From IMG/VR virus record IMGVR_UViG_3300048592_001221, positions 1 through 64,000 of that record: 64,000 nucleotides of DNA; one strand, given 5' to 3'. The position numbers were made by a program, and so were the translations under genes. Origin of the DNA: a virus. Under the pieces are notes generated by a model. It was not told where the DNA came from, ran no database searches, and was given only the letters and a program-made list of their open reading frames with translations. Below, piece after piece: positions 38,578-46,758 of the stretch (the first letter of the stretch is position 1; every line of letters begins with the position of its first letter).

Positions 38578-39609
38578 CTACGGAGTAAAGTTCGTGACAA
38601 GAGTGTGGTACATGCGCTCATAGTGCTCGATAAGGCGGCCCGGACTCCAGTATCTTTCCATCCAAAGGCGTGAGGAACGCCCCTGCTCAAGCCAGCTTCC
38701 GCTCTGAACAGTGTGTCTGATGCGACTTTCAAAGTTTGACTCGGAGGCCGCAAGCCACGGCAGCCACTCGCAACCCGTAAGATCCTTCACGGCTCTTTCC
38801 GTCGCGCGGTCGATATTGGCAAAGCAGGCGATGCCGAGCGAAAGGTACTCCAGGCTGCTGAGATGGTAGCTGCCCGTTACGATCTCATCGATGCCGATAT
38901 GGGCAAGTCTTTTTTTAGCCATCACGTCGCGGTGGGGCAGACCCGTGAGAAGCTGAAAGCTTATGTCGCCCCGAATCTTCATCCTTTTGAGAACAGGCGC
39001 AACGACACCATAACCCTTGTCGTTCCAGCCCCTGCCGTTGGTATTGCTCGGCGCAAATGAAACCACGGGGCGCTTGACGACCTCGGGCGGCGGCTCTCTT
39101 GTGTTTTCCGGGGAGTGGATGTCGACGACATTCGGGACGATAAAGGAGAGCTCCGGCCACTGACGCACATGATACTGGGCAATGATGGCCAAAGGGATTT
39201 TTGAGTTGACCTCATCCCGAAAGTCCTCACCCTCGTGTCGCGGGCTGTGCATTTGGATGACAGACGGCCTGCAAGGCGGGGCCAGCTCCATTCTTCTGAA
39301 GATCTCCTGCCGCCGCCATCTGTTGTGATAGTGGATGACGTCCGCCCATTCATAGACGAGATACGCGAGCTGCGCCGGCCTCAGATCCATGCCTATGAGA
39401 TCGCACTCGAAGCTCCTGTAGCCGAAGGTCGGCTGCCAGGTGATATGCTTCGATTCGATTCGGCCGTCGCTATATTTATTCAAAAGCTTTGAGATTCGCA
39501 CGGGGCTGCCAGAGAGCTGCGTATCGCTAAGGTGCAGGACCCTAAGAGGCTTCCTTGGCTCTGTCCGCGAAGGATAGTTGATGACACACTCACCCTCAAC
39601 CAGCTTCAT
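38578..39609 (-). CDS. Glycosyltransferase-like protein, 343 aa
   Basis: GT-B-like: the N-terminal R-V-L-H-L-S-D-T-Q-L-S-G-S-P opening, W-A-D-V-I-H-Y-H-N-R-W-R near residue 110 and I-V-P-N-V-V-D near 182 match the donor and acceptor domain landmarks of GT4 enzymes. The C-terminal E-x7-E block is degenerate: S-S-L-E-Y-L-S-L-G-I-A-C-F-A with only one glutamate. So it may be an inverting or inactive relative. Start 39609 has GGGGA upstream. It begins the glycosyltransferase locus. Confidence 0.6.
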   Translation of the reverse strand: MKLVEGECVINYPSRTEPRKPLRVLHLSDTQLSGSPVRISKLLNKYSDGRIESKHITWQPTFGYRSFECDLIGMDLRPAQLAYLVYEWADVIHYHNRWRRQEIFRRMELAPPCRPSVIQMHSPRHEGEDFRDEVNSKIPLAIIAQYHVRQWPELSFIVPNVVDIHSPENTREPPPEVVKRPVVSFAPSNTNGRGWNDKGYGVVAPVLKRMKIRGDISFQLLTGLPHRDVMAKKRLAHIGIDEIVTGSYHLSSLEYLSLGIACFANIDRATERAVKDLTGCEWLPWLAASESNFESRIRHTVQSGSWLEQGRSSRLWMERYWSPGRLIEHYERMYHTLVTNFTP

Positions 39610-40060
39610 AGACCATCCCCAAAAGCTTGGGCTGGTAGCGGATCCAGCTGTCCGAAAGCTTTGCCGAAACGAACTCCACGAAGAGACCATCGCGGGTCTG
39701 GAATTTCACGTAGCCGGCTTTTTCAAGGAAGACGAGTCCGTGGGCGGTCAGCTTTCTGGGAAAGCCGCACTGCTCAAAACCCCACATCAGCTCCTCGACG
39801 ATCCCCTCCTGGACATTGCCGTTCCGCTCGAAACAGTCAAAGAGCGCCTGCAGGACCATCTGCCCTTCAGCAGGAAGGGTCGTCGGAATGCTTGCCACGA
39901 GCTTGAAAAAGGATTTGATCTTTTTTAGCTCCTGGGGGGCCGTCCGTGTTTCGGGAAGAAGGTCCACCTCCAGCTTTTGGGTGCGTTTTGTGTACCTTGC
40001 GTTTTTTGGCAATCTCTTGGCCTGGCGGCGAAGGCGCCGCTCGATTTCAGCAAACCTCAT
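39596..40060 (-). CDS. Hypothetical protein, possible winged-helix fold, 154 aa
   Basis: Not recognised. A basic N-terminus (RRLRRQAKRLPKNARYTKR) is followed by a central helical part and a helix-helix-strand stretch (QCGFPRKLTAHGLVFLEKAG then YVKFQTRDGLFVEFV) that looks like a winged helix. That would suggest nucleic-acid binding. It overlaps the first glycosyltransferase by 14 bases. Confidence 0.5.
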   Translation of the reverse strand: MRFAEIERRLRRQAKRLPKNARYTKRTQKLEVDLLPETRTAPQELKKIKSFFKLVASIPTTLPAEGQMVLQALFDCFERNGNVQEGIVEELMWGFEQCGFPRKLTAHGLVFLEKAGYVKFQTRDGLFVEFVSAKLSDSWIRYQPKLLGMVYEAG

Positions 40061-40121
40061 GTTTTCCCCTCGATGTTTTCGCCATCATACCGGCGCAAAT
40101 CGAAAGAAAAAAGAAGAGCTT

Positions 40122-40361
40122 TTACTTTTCCGCCCATAGCCCGTGGCGCGGGCATCCCAGACCAATACGGGGGGCACATAGACCCCGCCATCCGCAGAAG
40201 GGACACGTTGAGACATGGGATTTACGAGCAGATCTTGTGCATACGTCAACCTCGATGAAGTTCTCCCCAAACACGCGCCCCTTATGGTCCACGCAGGTTT
40301 TTCCACAGAAACACTGGCCGCTCTCATCGACATGGGTTTCGCAACCAATACATTGGTACAT
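40122..40361 (-). CDS. Cysteine-rich small protein, 79 aa
   Basis: Start 40361 has GAAGGA eight bases upstream. The N-terminus M-Y-Q-C-I-G-C-E-T-H, then C-F-C-G-K-T-C-V-D-H and later T-C-P-F-C-G-W-R and G-C-P-R-H give two zinc sites of the C-x2-C / C-x4-C type. It resembles host-type small zinc fingers, family not recognised. It is the first minus gene left of the divergent 40362-40444 region. Confidence 0.55.
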   Translation of the reverse strand: MYQCIGCETHVDESGQCFCGKTCVDHKGRVFGENFIEVDVCTRSARKSHVSTCPFCGWRGLCAPRIGLGCPRHGLWAEK

Positions 40362-40383
40362 GCACTTTTCCTTCAGATGGACA

Positions 40384-40413
40384 TTGACAGTTTGATAAAA
40401 AACTGCCTTAGTC
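40384..40413 (+). promoter_or_regulatory. Possible promoter for 40445 gene
   Basis: TTGACA at 40384-40389 is a perfect -35 box; the best -10 is TTAGTC after 18 bases, a poor match. It lies in the only divergent gap of this region (40362-40444), upstream of a plus-strand gene with GGAG near its start. Confidence 0.3.
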
Positions 40414-40444
40414 TAGTGACGGTCAATCCATTGCAGGAGTACGT

Positions 40445-40693
40445 ATGGATAAGTCAAACGTGATTGATTTTATGAGGCACAAGGAAAACCGGGATTACCC
40501 TCTCTTTGCGCCTCCCCTTCGAGCAAAACTGGAACACGGAATGAAGGGGTACACGGACAGGCATGTGGAGGCTGTGGCCAGTTTCGAGCAGATTATCTGT
40601 GCCCATCTCATCTCCTCGGTTAGAGGTTGGGCCTGGAAGCTTGGTGAGCGTCTAGGTAATCGTATCGCCGATAGCGTGCTCGGAAAAGAGTGA
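40445..40693 (+). CDS. Hypothetical protein, 82 aa
   Basis: Not recognised. GCAGGAG precedes the ATG. Helical, with basic and acidic parts balanced; C-terminal amphipathic helix (GWAWKLGERLGNRIADSVLG). It stands alone between the minus-strand DNA block and the late virion operon. Confidence 0.5.
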   Translation: MDKSNVIDFMRHKENRDYPLFAPPLRAKLEHGMKGYTDRHVEAVASFEQIICAHLISSVRGWAWKLGERLGNRIADSVLGKE

Positions 40694-40735
40694 GCTTTAG
40701 CTCTTCTGTCCTCCTACCGAAAAACCCCCGCAAGT

Positions 40736-40759
40736 GCGGTCTCCGGCGACGGAGGCCGC
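40736..40759 (+). other. Strong stem-loop with GCGA tetraloop
   Basis: A perfect 10-bp stem (one G-T pair) with a GNRA loop (GCGA) follows the 40445-40693 gene. Only two T follow, so classical termination is doubtful. It is followed by a promoter-like sequence at 40804. The stem may terminate weakly, protect the 3' end of the message, or bind a protein. Confidence 0.55.
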
Positions 40760-40803
40760 TTCCGAAAAAGAAGTGGCCTAAGGCTGGAAAATAGATAAAA
40801 TAT

Positions 40804-40833
40804 TTGGACTAAGAACCTGCCTGCGGCTATACT
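40804..40833 (+). promoter_or_regulatory. Candidate late promoter for the virion operon
   Basis: TTGGAC, 18 bases, then TATACT lies about 57 bases before the first head gene (40891). The -10 matches five of six consensus positions and the -35 matches three, so it would be a moderate sigma70-type promoter, or a modified late promoter. The 197-base gap 40694-40890 contains no gene. Confidence 0.4.
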
Positions 40834-40890
40834 TCCATAAGACATACACACGACAATATGACAAGCTAAATCCTTCTGCGGGAGGCATAT

Positions 40891-41805
40891 ATGTTTTTTG
40901 AGCCCAGCTCGTTCGGGGCCCGCAAGCTCAGCATGGATCATTTCCGTGAATGGGCAGGGACCATCGCAGGCCAGTATCTGAATGAGGGGACTCTTCCGAC
41001 CGAAGCCCTCTGCAAGACAGCTCAGGCCGAAGACCTCACACCTGACAGCATCAACGTGCTGGCAGCCGAGATTAACAAGGAAATCCATAGGCAAAAGTTC
41101 GCCTCGGCCGAGGACAAATACTTTGCAGCCGACTTCCCGCTTGCCGATGCCGCCGTTGCCATTCGCCGGCTTCAGGCTGATGGGGGAGAAACTAAAGTTG
41201 CGAGCGCCATGCCGGAGCCTGTCATCAAAAAAGCGGAAGCCGACCCCTTTGAAGCCTTCGGTGTAAAACCCGAGTCGCAGGACAAGACGGCCTCGCTTCG
41301 TCATGAGTTGCGGCATGCAAATCAAAAGCTTGAGGCCATGGACAGGATGCTTCAGGACAAGGTCGCCATGCTCTCGATGCAGCGTGAGTCAACCGCCGCC
41401 ACCTTCATAAAGCAGGCGCGTGATTTCGTGCTCTCAAGTGCCATGAATCAGCCACAACGACTCGAAGCGCTCGATAAGCTGGCTTCGTTTGTCAAATGCG
41501 CCGGCATGCAGTTTGCGGCTCCCCTTGTTTCGGAGGTTGCAGCCTCGCTGGGCCGTGACGGGCTTCTTACGCGTGAGCAGGTAAAAACCGCCAGCGAAAA
41601 AGCCGAAAAGAGGGCTGACCTCAAAGCCCCGGAAGGCCTCATCAGCCCCACCCTTCCCGCGCAGATCGTCAACGGCAACCACCCGCTCTACATTACGCTC
41701 AAGACTTTCCGCGATCAGAGCAACGATCTTCGTAACTATGATCAGCAGCTGAAACTCACGCAGGATCAGCTTCGCATCATCAAACAAAAGGTGCGCGCGC
41801 TGTGA
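40891..41805 (+). CDS. Head core/scaffold-like protein with multiple K-x-A sites, 304 aa
   Basis: First gene of the virion operon. It is helical and contains nine K-x-A tripeptides (42-44, 102-104, 113-115, 132-134, 157-159, 174-176, 196-198, 202-204, 232-234), for example D-K-T-A-S and V-K-T-A-S. If K-x-A is the prohead protease signal (inference), the protein would be cut to small pieces during maturation, as scaffolds of large phages are. Residues 137-160 and 275-304 look like coiled coils. It overlaps the next gene by four bases. GGGAGG lies upstream of the ATG. Confidence 0.55.
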   Translation: MFFEPSSFGARKLSMDHFREWAGTIAGQYLNEGTLPTEALCKTAQAEDLTPDSINVLAAEINKEIHRQKFASAEDKYFAADFPLADAAVAIRRLQADGGETKVASAMPEPVIKKAEADPFEAFGVKPESQDKTASLRHELRHANQKLEAMDRMLQDKVAMLSMQRESTAATFIKQARDFVLSSAMNQPQRLEALDKLASFVKCAGMQFAAPLVSEVAASLGRDGLLTREQVKTASEKAEKRADLKAPEGLISPTLPAQIVNGNHPLYITLKTFRDQSNDLRNYDQQLKLTQDQLRIIKQKVRAL

Positions 41806-42059
41806 AAGACGATCTTCTCTCCAGGCTGGCTCCGGACGCAAAAGACCTTATCAAAGAGGCCATGATCGGGGCCGTCGCACGCATGGGACTTCAGGGTATG
41901 TCCCGGGCAGGGAAGGTGCTCGTAAAAAATCCAATGGTAAGCGCTACGGCCGCGGGTGCGGGCTACGACATGACGAAGTCGGTTGGCCGGATGAACGATC
42001 TCACGACCGGTGCAAAAAACCTTATGACCAGTAAAATGACGGCTCCTGCCAATATGTGA
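41802..42059 (+). CDS. Small head-module protein, 85 aa, GTG start
   Basis: GTG overlaps the preceding stop. Helical N-terminal 40 residues (DDLLSRLAPDAKDLIKEAMI) with K-E-A, then glycine/alanine-rich middle (GAVARMGLQGMSRAG) that may be amphipathic. No family is recognised. Its place between the scaffold-like gene and the next core protein suggests a structural or internal role. Confidence 0.5.
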   Translation: MKDDLLSRLAPDAKDLIKEAMIGAVARMGLQGMSRAGKVLVKNPMVSATAAGAGYDMTKSVGRMNDLTTGAKNLMTSKMTAPANM

Positions 42060-42066
42060 GGTTTCC

Positions 42067-43263
42067 ATGCAAATCGTGTGGCTTGAAAAGATGGCTTCCG
42101 CAGGTGAGATTCGCCCTGAAGCAAAGGCCAAAATCTACGAAGACTGCAGCGCGCTTTTGAAGCTGGGCGCTGACGAAGGAGCTTTTTCAGACGCCCATTT
42201 CGGAAGGCACGCAGGCAACGCAGCCGTCGGTGCCGCCATCCTCGGGGGTATAAAGCTTTTCGATCTGATGAAGGTGCAAAGGGTCGTGGGCAAAATACAA
42301 AAATCGCGTGACGCGGTCATGCAGGACCCCGCGTTCCAGGGTCATCTGGAGCTGGCAGACAAGCGCTTCGCGGATCTCGCCAAGGTTGCGCCGACGATTG
42401 CCGCCGACCCAAAAAAAGCAAAAGACCTTATCGGCCGCACTCTTCACACGGGTTTTTCCAACGACGACATGAACCATCTCGCCGTTCTTCAGGCCGTCTA
42501 CACGGCCAAGGATCCAGGCTTTGCAGGCAAGGTCGATAGCAAAATGTCGAAGAAGGCCTCTGCGGAAAGGCTCGGCGAGATGTACGCCGATGTCTTCTGC
42601 CTCGTCAAGGAAGCCGGTATCATGGGCGGCATTGGCGATGCCATACGCCGAGGCGGAGCCGCTGCGAGCGGTATGGCCGCAAGAGCCGCTGGCGGTATCC
42701 GCCCTGGGACGGTGGGTCAGGCCCTCAAAAACGTGGCTCTCGTGAGTTCGATTCCACTTCTCGCTGGCATTGGTCATGGCGTCATCAATCAGGTGCAGGC
42801 GAGCCGCGACAGCAAGGTTATGTCCCAGCGCCTTCGCGCATCCTACGAAGAAGCCATGCGCCGCGACAAGCTCACAAACCCTGACCAGCAGAGTCAGGTG
42901 GCTCTCAACGATAATCCGGCAGAAGCCTACCGGGCATTTGAAACGCTCGTCCATTTTGCTCCCCACGTCGCCCTCCACCCGGATTCGGCCCGGACGTTTA
43001 TGGCCAGAATCATGGGTCAGGCGCAGGATGTGGAGCTCCCCGACATCAAGCAGCTGACCGATATCGAGCGAAACCTTGCCTCAGCCGGTCAGACGAGCCC
43101 CTTCATGGCTGGCTTTTCTGGTGCAGCGACAGCGTTTGGGCTTGGCGAAGGCCTGCGCGCGGCAATCAAGGATACGACCGAGCCCTTGCGCCAGCAGAAC
43201 AGGCAGATGTTTGCGCGTGACCTTGGCGTCAACATGAAAAACCAATCATCGAAGGGCAGCTGA
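42067..43263 (+). CDS. Structural/internal head protein, 398 aa
   Basis: Not recognised. Helical, alanine/glycine rich. It opens with Q-I-V-W-L-E-K-M-A-S, followed by K-x-A tripeptides, notably M-S-K-K-A-S and L-V-K-E-A-G near residues 163 and 182. Between residues 185 and 250 there is a glycine-rich hydrophobic stretch (GGIGDAIRRGGAAASGMAAR; VALVSSIPLLAGIGHGVI) which could insert in a membrane during DNA ejection. Its last base is shared with the start of the protease gene. Confidence 0.5.
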   Translation: MQIVWLEKMASAGEIRPEAKAKIYEDCSALLKLGADEGAFSDAHFGRHAGNAAVGAAILGGIKLFDLMKVQRVVGKIQKSRDAVMQDPAFQGHLELADKRFADLAKVAPTIAADPKKAKDLIGRTLHTGFSNDDMNHLAVLQAVYTAKDPGFAGKVDSKMSKKASAERLGEMYADVFCLVKEAGIMGGIGDAIRRGGAAASGMAARAAGGIRPGTVGQALKNVALVSSIPLLAGIGHGVINQVQASRDSKVMSQRLRASYEEAMRRDKLTNPDQQSQVALNDNPAEAYRAFETLVHFAPHVALHPDSARTFMARIMGQAQDVELPDIKQLTDIERNLASAGQTSPFMAGFSGAATAFGLGEGLRAAIKDTTEPLRQQNRQMFARDLGVNMKNQSSKGS

Positions 43264-45284
43264 TGGATAAGCTCCTTCTTTTTCCGGGTAAAACCGAGCA
43301 AGGTATTTTCACCCACCTTATCGACTACGAGCGAGGCTACCTCACGAAGACGGCCTCGCAGGGCGCCTACCATCCGACGATTGCCTCGTATATCGGCGCG
43401 GCGAAAAAGATTCCAGGCAAAACGCAGATCCTCCTCACGGCGCTCGGCGCAGGGGAGTATTGGGGTGATAACGCCAACGGCGACTACTTCCCGGAATCGG
43501 AGCTGGCCTACGAAGGGGATGAGGACTACGGCTATAGAACCTTTGTAAAATACGCAAAAATCTATAAGCACCATGTAAACAAAAACCCGGCGGCATCCTT
43601 CGGCGATGTCCCGCTCGCCGTTTATAATGCACAGTTTCATAGGGTGGAGCTCATCGTTCTTTTGGACGACGCAAAAGCCCCTGACATTGCCGAGAGGATT
43701 GAGCACGGGCAGTACCCCGACTGGTCCATGGGAACACGGATACCCTACGACGTCTGCAGCATCTGCGGCAACAAGGCTCCCAACATGAAGTTTTATTGCC
43801 ACCATGCAAAGTACCTCATGGGGCGAATCGATCCCGAGACAGGCAAAAAGGTCTTCGTGAGAAACTACAAGCCGAAGTTCTTTGACATCAGCTATGTGCT
43901 GATCGGCGCCGATCGGATCGCCAAGACACTTCGCAAGGTCGCCCACGCGCGCCCTATCTATTACGGGGTAAGTTCGGCTGCGCTCGCGGAAAAAGCCGCC
44001 CAGCTTGCGAAGGCGGCAACCATAGAAAAGCATGTGCCGGCCGGAACAGCCAAAGACCCTCCTTCAAGTCAGACTGCCGGGGAGGCGCTGAAGGATATCG
44101 CCCGCATGATCCCCGATGTGAAGGCGCGGGAGCGGAGACTGCCCAAGGAAGTCCTCGATGGGCTCTCAAAACTGCCCCTCAGCCGCTCACTTTCCACCAT
44201 GACGATGCTCGGCATCCTTCCGAAGCCCGAGGAGTTCCAAAGACTCTTTTTGCTCTCCAAAGGTCTGCGCGAATTGGCCGACGCCCTGGAGCAAAGAGCC
44301 CTCTGCTTTGATCCAATGATGCGCCCCGACCCCGGAGCTTCGGATATGGGCGCCTTTGATATCAGCCATCGCCACTTCGATGAGGGTGCGATGCAGAGCC
44401 TTTTGCCGTTCCTGCCGGAGAGAAGCTATGCGAGCCCCCATCTTTCCAAGCGGATCGCCATCCTTATCAAAACCGGCTCTGCTCAAAACCGGAGCGATCT
44501 GCCGACCTTCATGAAGATTGGCGAAGACGGCAAGCCCAAGGATAGAACCCCGCTGGGGATCGTTCCGATTATGCTCGCGGCCGCGGGAGCCTACGCAGCC
44601 CTTTCAAAAAAGGCCCCGGCAGGGAGTCTTCAAGGAATAGATAAGCTGCTACAATCAAATGCAGGTTTAGGTCTGGCGACTGCACTCGGCATTGGACTTC
44701 TGTCCGTATTTCATAGTACGTTTGGACCTAAAGTTAAGGGACAATTTAATACCGGCGACTATACGAACCCTGATGCCAACGACATGCATTCTCGGATCGA
44801 GGATCTGAAGCAAAAGCCGTATCTCAAACTCGGCGGGGTTACCCAAAACCTCGGCGCAGCGGGTAGGCGGCTCTTTCTAGGCATTCCAGCTGCCTACATG
44901 GGCTCAGGAGTTTTAGCGGCGCATCGAGACGCAAACCCCTACGAGACGGAGGGCCGATTGAGCGCGTTTCTTCGGCAACACCCTGACGTCGTAAGCGGTG
45001 GTCTGATTGCGGACGCCATGCAGTCTGCCAGAGGAGGCGGAACTCATAAGGTCATCAAGAATGTTCTCGGCGGCTTAAAAAAAGTCGCTGAAGACGGCAC
45101 TGGTGACGAGAGCGCCCCTATGAAGACGGCAGATGTCCAGGAACTGGCGAGCAATGCCCTTCTTTGGCCTTTGGCCACGGGCAAGGTCAACCTTCCTGGG
45201 AAAATCGTCGGCGGGCTTCTTGATTCGGGAATCATGGCCGGGGGCTCCTGGCTCGCTCGAAGAAAGAAGTCCGAGCGCAGTTGA
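43263..45284 (+). CDS. Prohead protease with zinc finger and long C-terminal extension, 673 aa
   Basis: The first 230 residues resemble large-phage prohead serine proteases: Y-K-H-H-V-N-K-N-P near 101, R-V-E-L-I-V-L-L-D-D near 132, then Y-P-D-W-S-M-G-T-R-I, where S-M-G is the probable nucleophile site and His101/102 the base. Directly after comes D-V-C-S-I-C-G-N-K-A-P followed by Y-C-H-H, a built-in zinc finger, and K-F-F-D-I-S-Y-V. Residues 240-673 are a helical extension with two hydrophobic stretches near 440 and 465. Y-L-T-K-T-A-S near residue 30 may be its own processing site. Confidence 0.7.
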   Translation: MDKLLLFPGKTEQGIFTHLIDYERGYLTKTASQGAYHPTIASYIGAAKKIPGKTQILLTALGAGEYWGDNANGDYFPESELAYEGDEDYGYRTFVKYAKIYKHHVNKNPAASFGDVPLAVYNAQFHRVELIVLLDDAKAPDIAERIEHGQYPDWSMGTRIPYDVCSICGNKAPNMKFYCHHAKYLMGRIDPETGKKVFVRNYKPKFFDISYVLIGADRIAKTLRKVAHARPIYYGVSSAALAEKAAQLAKAATIEKHVPAGTAKDPPSSQTAGEALKDIARMIPDVKARERRLPKEVLDGLSKLPLSRSLSTMTMLGILPKPEEFQRLFLLSKGLRELADALEQRALCFDPMMRPDPGASDMGAFDISHRHFDEGAMQSLLPFLPERSYASPHLSKRIAILIKTGSAQNRSDLPTFMKIGEDGKPKDRTPLGIVPIMLAAAGAYAALSKKAPAGSLQGIDKLLQSNAGLGLATALGIGLLSVFHSTFGPKVKGQFNTGDYTNPDANDMHSRIEDLKQKPYLKLGGVTQNLGAAGRRLFLGIPAAYMGSGVLAAHRDANPYETEGRLSAFLRQHPDVVSGGLIADAMQSARGGGTHKVIKNVLGGLKKVAEDGTGDESAPMKTADVQELASNALLWPLATGKVNLPGKIVGGLLDSGIMAGGSWLARRKKSERS

Positions 45285-45319
45285 TCTCGTGGCAATCAGA
45301 CATTTTTTTGGAGGAAACC

Positions 45320-45961
45320 ATGGCTACACTTCAGGATCTGCTCGCAGCATCGTTTGGCGACAACGCCTCGACAAAAACCGCTTCCGTCAACTCTCAGGAA
45401 TCTGATGATGCCCTGACCAAGCTGGCAAAAGAACTGAAATTCGACGGCTTTTTCGGAAAGCAGGCCGAGGAAGAGGAAAAGGAGGAGAAGGAGGACGACG
45501 ACAAGGAAGACAAGGACGAGGAAAAATCCGCCTCGTTTAACCTTGACGGCGTCTACGGAGCCCTCTTTCCAGAGGATCGTGACATCGCAGTGAAGACTGC
45601 CGAGGAAGAGAAAAACGCAGCCGAGGAAGCCCTTGGCGCCCGCGCGTTCGATCACTATGCAAGTCAGTGGGATCGTCGCATCGAAAAGATTGCTGCCGAG
45701 GCCCTCACTGGCGGCGCAACCATCAGCGCGTCGACCGCCGCTCATCACGACGGTCCCGTTCAAACCGATGTCGAGCCACCACAAGGCCAGGCCAACAACA
45801 AACCCGCGGACTCGTCGTCTGCCGTCAACACCAAGTCTGTGAGCATTCAGGACGAAGTGAAGGCAAAAAACAATGCGTCCACCGTTGGTCATTTCGAGCA
45901 AAAGCATGCCGCAGCTCTGGCTCTGACCAAGCACCTGCTGCTGGCTCAGTTGGAAGACTGA
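45320..45961 (+). CDS. Scaffold-like acidic core protein, 213 aa
   Basis: Start 45320 follows GGAGGA. The N-terminal 50 residues carry T-K-T-A-S (19-22), L-T-K-L-A and F-F-G-K-Q-A near 48; then a run of about 25 mainly acidic residues (EEEEKEEKEDDDKEDKDEEK) and later V-K-T-A-E and I-E-K-I-A-A. Strong acidity, helical propensity, K-x-A sites and position two genes after the protease are all typical of a scaffold or core protein that is cut out before DNA packaging. The C-terminal 60 residues are disordered and then helical (KHAAALALTKHLLLAQ). Confidence 0.6.
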   Translation: MATLQDLLAASFGDNASTKTASVNSQESDDALTKLAKELKFDGFFGKQAEEEEKEEKEDDDKEDKDEEKSASFNLDGVYGALFPEDRDIAVKTAEEEKNAAEEALGARAFDHYASQWDRRIEKIAAEALTGGATISASTAAHHDGPVQTDVEPPQGQANNKPADSSSAVNTKSVSIQDEVKAKNNASTVGHFEQKHAAALALTKHLLLAQLED

Positions 45962-46032
45962 AATAGTCCATTGGCAGCATGAGCCGGTTCCAGAGCAGTC
46001 GAACTAAAAATAGACAAAAAGGAGCAAGTGAT

Positions 46033-46704
46033 ATGCGTATTCAAGATCTGACCCCAGAGCAGCAAGCCATCCTCAGTACCGACTTCGGCGCAGAAACTGA
46101 AAAGGTCGCCGCTGAGCAGGCCAAGGTCGCCGGCGAGATGTACAATAAGGGCCTCGAAATTGCCCTGAACATCGCCGACGCCATGGACAAGCAGGCTGCT
46201 GAAGCCGAAAAGATCGCCAGCGAAAGCGACGAGCTGAATAACCCGGAAGCCGAGAAAATCGCGGCGCAGATGGGTGCCTTCATCGAGCGCGGCCAGTATG
46301 ATGGTCTCCGCAAGCTGGGCTCCGATCGTCATGGCAACGAGTGGCACTACATAGCACCATTCGTTGAAGAAAAGGTGGCTTCGGCTGCAGCCAAGGCCGG
46401 CCTCGACCGCTTCCGCAAGTTTATGGCAGGCGGCGCGCAAAAGGCGAAAGACTTTGCCGGCAAAGCCAAGGACAAAGCCAGTCAGGCCGGCAAGGCCGTG
46501 AAGGATTATCACAAGGGAATGGCTGACGACGCTCGTTCAGCAGCCACCGGTCGTAACTCCTTTATGGATAACGTCGGCGTCAAGGGCAACCTGAACGCCA
46601 AGCAGCGCGCGGCAGCGGGCGGCAAGGCCCTCGCCAAAGCATCGCCTTACCTGGCGGCTGGCGGCGCGGCCGGCTACGCGGCGAGCAGAAAAAAGGACGA
46701 CTAA
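46033..46704 (+). CDS. Core protein rich in K-x-A sites, 223 aa
   Basis: Start 46033 has AAGGAG upstream and replaces the longer frame from 45979. It is helical with many K-[IVQ]-A sites: E-K-V-A, A-K-V-A, D-K-Q-A, E-K-I-A (three or more) in the first 90 residues, and E-K-V-A-S near 117. A basic glycine/alanine/lysine-rich C-terminal half (KDKASQAGKAVKDYHKG) is suited to contact DNA. It probably belongs to the prohead core with its neighbours. A short hairpin follows. Confidence 0.55.
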   Translation: MRIQDLTPEQQAILSTDFGAETEKVAAEQAKVAGEMYNKGLEIALNIADAMDKQAAEAEKIASESDELNNPEAEKIAAQMGAFIERGQYDGLRKLGSDRHGNEWHYIAPFVEEKVASAAAKAGLDRFRKFMAGGAQKAKDFAGKAKDKASQAGKAVKDYHKGMADDARSAATGRNSFMDNVGVKGNLNAKQRAAAGGKALAKASPYLAAGGAAGYAASRKKDD

Positions 46705-46713
46705 AAACGGCTG

Positions 46714-46735
46714 CGGGAGGGCACCTGCTCTCCCG
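46714..46735 (+). terminator. Hairpin after core-protein gene
   Basis: The stem CGGGAG/CTCCCG with a ten-base loop lies ten bases past the stop; it is followed by TCATTTCTT, a weak T-rich tract, then the next AAGGAG. Partial termination is likely. Confidence 0.45.
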
Positions 46736-46758
46736 TCATTTCTTAAGGAGTCGCCCTC

